64,000 nt of DNA from Chaetoderma sp. LZ-2023a (lineage: Eukaryota; Mollusca; Caudofoveata; Chaetodermatida; Chaetodermatidae), in NCBI GenBank assembly GCA_034401795.1, contig CM067372.1, forward strand, positions 16,400,424 to 16,464,423, read 5' to 3'. Below, in pieces: positions 58,481-64,000 of this stretch (the first letter of the stretch is position 1; each line of letters opens with the position of its first letter). The notes beneath the pieces are model-generated. The model worked only from the letters and a program-made list of their open reading frames with translations, ran no database searches and was not told the origin of the DNA. Position numbers and translations under genes: made by a program.

Positions 58481-59916
58481 TAGAGCTGGGCGGTATTGAT
58501 ATTTACATGACGGTATCGGTACCATGAAAAAATACTGCGGTACCACGGTATACCATCATCTGAGCTTGAGGCATGCCACGAAATTAGAAGAATTTTTTCC
58601 ATTTCCTTTTCACTTCCATCTCCAATCAACGGTAAATATAGGTAAAATAAATAAATCGGCTTCCTGATTTAGAGAAGAAAAACATGGCTATTGCGACTGT
58701 TTAGTTTCACGATTTTATTAGGTCACTATTTTTATTGACGTAATATCATTCACGGGAATATCGGTCAAAGGGTGTGGTCGACTCGCTAACTTTAACCCGC
58801 TGTTTGAGGCATTGGGGTGCACTATTTTCAATCTGGAGTGTTCTTGCTATTAATGCGTGCGACCAGCAAACAGTAAATTTTATTTTGGCAGTCGAGCGCT
58901 TTGATAAACAGAATCCAGACAAAATCCGTGAGTATTTAAATGGGGCGAGTGTTGTACTCTTTTATTTCTGTTGGAGTCGTATATTCTGTTACTCGCGAAA
59001 ACAGGCCTATACACATACATATAACACGACATTGAATATAGCCGATTCCAAAGCTTCTGATAATTACCGAGTACCCGATGTGCAGACTCGTTATTCGCCA
59101 TGCTTCATGTGAACAATGCGTGTAAAAAGCTATTTCCGCGAACTTCCGACGTGTAGCCAGTCGAAAAATGAATTACAAAAACTAAAACACTATAATTTTT
59201 ATGTGTGTTATTTAAACTGGATTTAATCCTCAAAGAAATTTCTTAAAACAAGCCAGAAAAATAAAAAATAACGACTTCAACGCTGCTTGTTGTTAATAAA
59301 TTAGCACGTGATCAAAACTGCGCGAGCAAATACTACGTTTTAGTAAATTTTCATTGATAAATTCAGCGTAGTAATGTATTTTCCCATGGTCTAGTTCATG
59401 ACCAACCAATCAGATATGGCTTTGCGAGATTGCTGTTGTGTTTGAATAGCACGCAGTTTGTATGTTATTTTGTTATTCTAGCGTGTTTGTTCGGTGACAA
59501 AATGCTTGGAGTAATAAATTACAAATAATAGAAACGGGAATAGGGAATATATTATAGTGGAATTACTACCGGCTGACGGCCAGAGAATGTTAGATGGTTT
59601 AAATAAAGCAATTTTACTGCGAGACTTTCAAGACGTACGTTTGACATACAATTCTGCCTGTCATTGTTTTGTAATTGACGTCTTGATGTTTGTTTTTACA
59701 ACGACCCTTTCACCTCAACTGGGCTAATAGTTAGGGATGCCTGTATTTTTGGCACTATTAGCACTTATTTACTCTTGGTCAAGTCAGATTTTATGAATAT
59801 ATTTCTCAAATATTGCTCAAACATTATGGACGGTATTTGGAAATGGCAACGGTCACGGTATCGGTTCACGGTATACCACGGTCCTCACGGTACTACCGTC
59901 AGACCGCCCAGCTCTA
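58481..59916. mobile_element. 1.44-kb hAT MITE inside DIRS copy 3, 8-bp duplication
   Basis: Starts tagagctgggcggt and ends accgcccagctcta (14 bp, near-exact inverse), flanked by atcagcaa at 58473-58480 and 59917-59924. The uninterrupted sequence in DIRS copy 2 (minus, about 26540) confirms one copy of the site. Subterminal ggtatcggt and cacggtatacc repeats occur at both ends. No transposase; the 112-codon frame at 58774-59112 has no domain. Confidence 0.93.
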
Positions 59917-62900
59917 ATCAGCAATGGCTCCTAGCCGGGAGGCTATTGCTGGTAGGGCCGTGAACACGTCAACGGGTGACATGTTCACGGGAGTGTCCTC
60001 CTCGGAGACAGACTGGTCAGAGGCTCTGGCTTGGCTAGCCAGGGTGGACCCATCTGTGGTTTCGACCACAGCCGAGGAGGATGCACCCCGTCCATCGGTG
60101 GCATCGATTAGGATGGGGATCTTGCCCGCAGCCCGGATCCAGTGTATTGGACTGGATCCAAGGTTTATGGAGTTATTGGATGCTATTTATAGCAAACAAC
60201 TCCTGACCAAGGGCCAGCTTCCTGTGGCCTCCAGGGAGCTGCGGGCGAGGTGTCGTATCCCACAGGAGGAATATGACAGATAAGGTGTTGTCCCAATGGT
60301 CACCGAGGATGACCGCTGGGTGCTGGGTGACCAGAGTACTGGAGCGGGTGGCCCCACCCAGGTGCTGGTGGACAAAGCTCAGGTACACCATGACGAAGTC
60401 CTGTCCCTATGCGATGAGGGGGTGAGGGCAGCAATGAGTGCTATCAATCATTCTTATCGCCTTCTGCAGTCGGTGTGGGCTGAAGTGGGGGCAGGCCACC
60501 CTGTGCCACCTGTGGTGCTTTCATGTGTCAATGACGGCCTGGTGCTGTCTATGGACTCATTGGCAAGGGTGCAAGTGCGAGTGACGAAGTCTAGGAGGCA
60601 GATGGTCCTTGACCATATGCATCCAGCTACTGCCGTTAGGGAGCGTCTTCTTGGGACGCCCCTTACTTGCCCTAGCATCTTTGGTGGCCAAGCACGGGCC
60701 ATCTTAGAAGACACTGCCAACATCGCGCAGAATCGGTTGGCGGTTAATCTACAGCTGGAGCTAGTGTGTCAGGTGCACGCACTAGGGGCTGTAGCCAAGC
60801 CGCTAACCAGGCCACCTTCTAAGAAGCAGAAGAAGCACAAAAGCCAGGCGAAAGCTAAGCCTAGTGCTGCTTCTGCTTCTACTGGGTCTTTTCAGCTGCC
60901 TTTGGCGAAGAAGGCCAAGAAGTTGTGGAGGCCCCTACCCTCCCCAATGTTGCTCCTGATCGCCCGAGAGGCGGGATGGGGAAGGGTAAGTCCTCTAAGG
61001 GTGAAAAGAAGGGAGCGGATCATACCTAAGGGTACGAGGGCTCCTTTCGTATCTGCCTGGACCGCACCTGTGCGACAGGAACAGCGGTGCCAGTTAGACC
61101 GGCCAAGCCAAGACCAAAATGGTTCTCACTCTCTCTTGTCAAGAGAGGGGCGGGAGCGGATTGCGAGCCAGACACCCGCATTAGGCGTCAATGCGTCTAT
61201 AGTGGGTGGAAGGCTTATGCGTTTCGTCGAGGCTTGGCGAGGTGTGACGTCAGACAGTCTGGTCCTGGGATTGTTATCCCAGGGGTACATGCCGGAGTGG
61301 TGGGATTTTCCACCACAGAATCTGTCTTTGGCACCTGTCTGGACACCCGTACCAAGGGAACCAGACAAGTTAGAAGCCATTCAAAACAAAGTGTCAGTTT
61401 TGCTTCTGAAGGAAGCAATAAAACCAGCAAACCGGAACACTCCAGGCTTCTATTCAAACATGTTCCTTGTCCCCAAGAGCACAGGGGCATGGAGACCCAT
61501 ACTCAATCTTAGGCCATTAAATTGGTTTATCCATACACCTCAGTTTCAGATGGAAACTCCGAGGTCGGTAATGGCAGGGTTGAGGAAGGTAATGTGGTGT
61601 GTATCGATCGATCTGAAAGATGCTTATTTCCACATCCAATCAACAGGAGTTGTCACAGGTTTCTGAGATTTGCGTTTCAGAATCAAGTATGGGAGTTTTT
61701 AGTCCTCGCATTCGGCCTGTCGACAGCTCCATGGGTTTTCACCAGAGTGGTCCTTGCGGTGACAGCGTTTCTCAGAAAAGAGAACGTGGCGCTTCACACC
61801 TACATAGACGATTGGCTGATCAAAGCAGACACATCAGCCAGGTTAGAGGTGGATACTGCTCTGACTCTGAAGTTGCTTTCAGATCTAGGCTGGATAGTCA
61901 ACAAGGAGAAATCCGAGTTGACACCCACTCAACATTTCGTTTATTTAGGGATGCGATTCGATCTCGAGGAGGGCAGGGTTTACCCGTCAGAGCCCAGAAT
62001 GGTTTCTCTGTTATCCATCCTCAAGAGTTTTCGATTGGGAAACCACATTCAGGTGAGGCAGTTTCTTCAGATGCTGGGCATGATGGTCTCCATGGAGCAG
62101 TTAATCCCGTATGCTGCTCTAATGCGAAGACCTATCCAGTTGTATCTGATGTCTCTGTGGAAACAGAACAGAACCCCTGTCAAAACTGGTGCCAGTTTTG
62201 GAGCCAATAATGTTGCATCTTGTATGGTGGAAAAGGTGTCAGAATCTCCTAGTACTGTGCTCAAATCATGACATATGTCTCGCCGATTCCAGATCCAGAT
62301 GCCATCGATACAGACGCTCTGGAGATAAGCTGGAGAGGGATGCACGCTTATGCGTACCCACCCACCATTCTTCTACCGAAGGTATTGGTGAAGGTCAGGG
62401 AGGAACCGTGTCTGGTCCTGCTAATAGCGCCGTATTGGCCGAGCAGGGCGTGGTTCACGGATCTTCTAGATCTGTTGGTGGAAAATCCTGTGCAGTTGCC
62501 CGAGATTCCGAACATAATCTCCCAGGCCAAGGGACGCTTCCTACACGAGCATCCCGAAATGTTCAAATTGACTGCGTGGATGTTATCAAACAACGTTCCA
62601 CGTCGGAAGGCTTTTCTCGACAGGCTGCTGATTTCATCGCGGCTGCGAGAAGGAGGTCAACCTTCAAGTCATATAACAACAAGGTTAACAGATTTGCAGA
62701 CTGGTGTGAAGAAAAGGGTATTGATACCTTTCAATCCACTATTCAGCAAATAGCAGACTTTCTCTGTGAGCTGTTCTTTTCAGGACTAGCTCCCGTCACA
62801 GTTGCTGGATACAAGTCAGCTTTGGCATCAGTTATCCCTTGTCTAGCCAACAGGGATAGTCCAGAGGTGGCCCAGTTAAATGTGATGTTGAAGGGAATGA

Positions 62901-64000
62901 GCAATCTCCGACCGAGACAACCGGTAGTCATTCCAGCCTGGAGTCTATCTTTAGTGCTTAATGTACTGGCCAAGCACCCTTTCGAACCGTTGCGTTCGGC
63001 TAGTCTAAAGCATTTGACTCTAAAGGCGGTCTTTCTATTGGCAGCTTCCTCAGCTAGAAGACGCAGTGAGATCCATGCGCTTTCGGCAGAGAGGGACTGA
63101 TTTATTGTTTCTGGAGAAGGTCTGCGTCTTCTGCCAAGAGCAGAGTTTATGTCAAAGAACCAATCTTTGAGATATCCCGGCAAACCGATCATTATACCGA
63201 AGTTAACTAGGTTTGACCGTGATGCCAGTGTCTGGTGCCCGGTCCGTGCTTTGACTAAGTACAAGAAACGGACTGACTCGTTACGGTCGAACGATAGACA
63301 TCTGTGGATCTGCCATAAAAAGCCTTATGGCGCCGCATCCATGGATACTATCTCTCATTGGGTGGTCGAATGCATTCAGACTACTCACGAGATGGCGACT
63401 GGGCACCAGGTGCAAGGCATAAGGGCACACGATGGTGTTCCATTAGAGGACATCATGGCCGTTGCACAATGGCACTGTGAGTTCTCATTTACGGATTACT
63501 ATATGAGGGATGTGTCAGACTCAGCCAATCCACTCGCTTTAGCTGTTTTGAAACGATAGTTGGTGACCACACTGCTCTTCACCCTTTTTTCACTTTGGTA
63601 AGAAAAGAACCTAAAGCAGGCATGGTCAAGCGAGAGGATGACAACCAGATTGTGTCACTGATGGCCGAACCAGTGAATGGTTGGAGGCGGTACGTCTGGA
63701 GTCCAATTATCATAAGGTAATTCAATAGTGAGAGTTTTTTGCATCATGGATGTGTATCATGTTCATTCATCTTATATATTCATGCTCATTCCCAGGCTAA
63801 TACATGGAATATGCAGGGAGCAGTTAACCCTCTTGGCATATTTGTGTTTCAGGCGAGATACATGTTTGTGAGTTCTCTCCCTTTTCTTAGGAGGAAAAAG
63901 GGGGGGGCGGTGATGCGAATGTGATTCGGTTCCGTAAACTTGACGGTCCTTTTAGGTCTCCGTTAGTCAAGTTTGAAGTCTAAAATCTTTCTCCAAGGGG

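Larger units (their letters stand above)
56455..64000 (+). mobile_element. DIRS-like retroelement, copy 3 (runs off the right edge)
   Basis: YR retrotransposon fossil on the plus strand. Parts: left inverted terminal repeat with hairpin (from 56455), leader, gag-like region (about 57560-61000, interrupted by a hAT MITE), reverse transcriptase with FxYIDDW-type motif (about 61200-62210), recombinase region with RRRSEIHAL (about 62600-63560), then the 3' untranslated part that reaches the window end before the internal complementary region. Somewhat more decayed than copy 2 (roughly five or more breaks and some loss of interior), but closely similar in sequence, so both come from a recent shared source. 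Confidence 0.92.

Overview
This is animal (metazoan) nuclear DNA, and most of it is mobile-element debris lying in and beside one clear host gene. Four spliced minus-strand exons between 18899 and about 181 encode the N-terminal NTF2-like half of G3BP (the Ras-GAP SH3-domain-binding protein of stress granules, rasputin in flies). Its sequence is close to what I know of lophotrochozoan and molluscan G3BP, and the mix of DIRS, Tc1, hAT, Tx1/L1-like and CR1-like elements, fold-back MITEs and long minisatellites also fits a marine invertebrate such as a bivalve. The species is inference. The rest of G3BP (acidic region, RRM, RGG tail) lies beyond the left edge.

Layout. 1-18.9 kb: G3BP exons 4, 3, 2 and 1, read right to left. 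Intron 3 holds a broken hAT transposase and fold-back repeats. Intron 2 holds a 32-bp minisatellite rich in the CRE octamer TGACGTCA. Intron 1 (10.9 kb) is almost entirely one decayed DIRS-like retroelement that was itself invaded by a 5.15-kb TIR element (carrying a nested 2.55-kb element), a LINE and a hAT-like MITE. 19-21.5 kb: a 2.6-kb minisatellite of 22- and 27-bp units. 21.5-28.6 kb: a second DIRS copy, coding on the minus strand. 28.7-29.9 kb: a hAT MITE. 32.5-37.9 kb: an apparently intact TIR element with one 1517-codon reading frame, inserted in a LINE. 39.4-39.8 kb: a (CTA)n tract. 41.6-43.3 kb: a Tc1 element with one frameshift. 43.6-45.5 kb: nested MITEs and a LINE. 47.5-52.8 kb: three degraded minus-strand LINEs and a tRNA-like SINE head. 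53.1 kb: a possible first exon of another host gene. 56.4-64 kb: a third DIRS copy running off the right edge, split by a hAT MITE.

The best candidate for something new is the 5386-bp element at 32517-37902. Its ends are imperfect inverted repeats of about 150 bp holding identical 21-bp and 23-bp blocks. It is flanked by TGT on both sides, and removing it together with one TGT restores an open LINE reverse-transcriptase reading frame. Its single protein combines two Cys/His zinc-binding clusters, a central Asp/His-rich block, a FEN1/XPG-like (PIN-fold) nuclease and a C-terminal CXC (tesmin/TSO1-like) domain. A 3-bp duplication together with an XPG-type nuclease points to the Academ superfamily of DNA transposons, but that assignment is inference.

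Several insertions can be read exactly because a second copy in the window shows the empty site or because target duplications are intact. The window is therefore a good record of nested insertion order.
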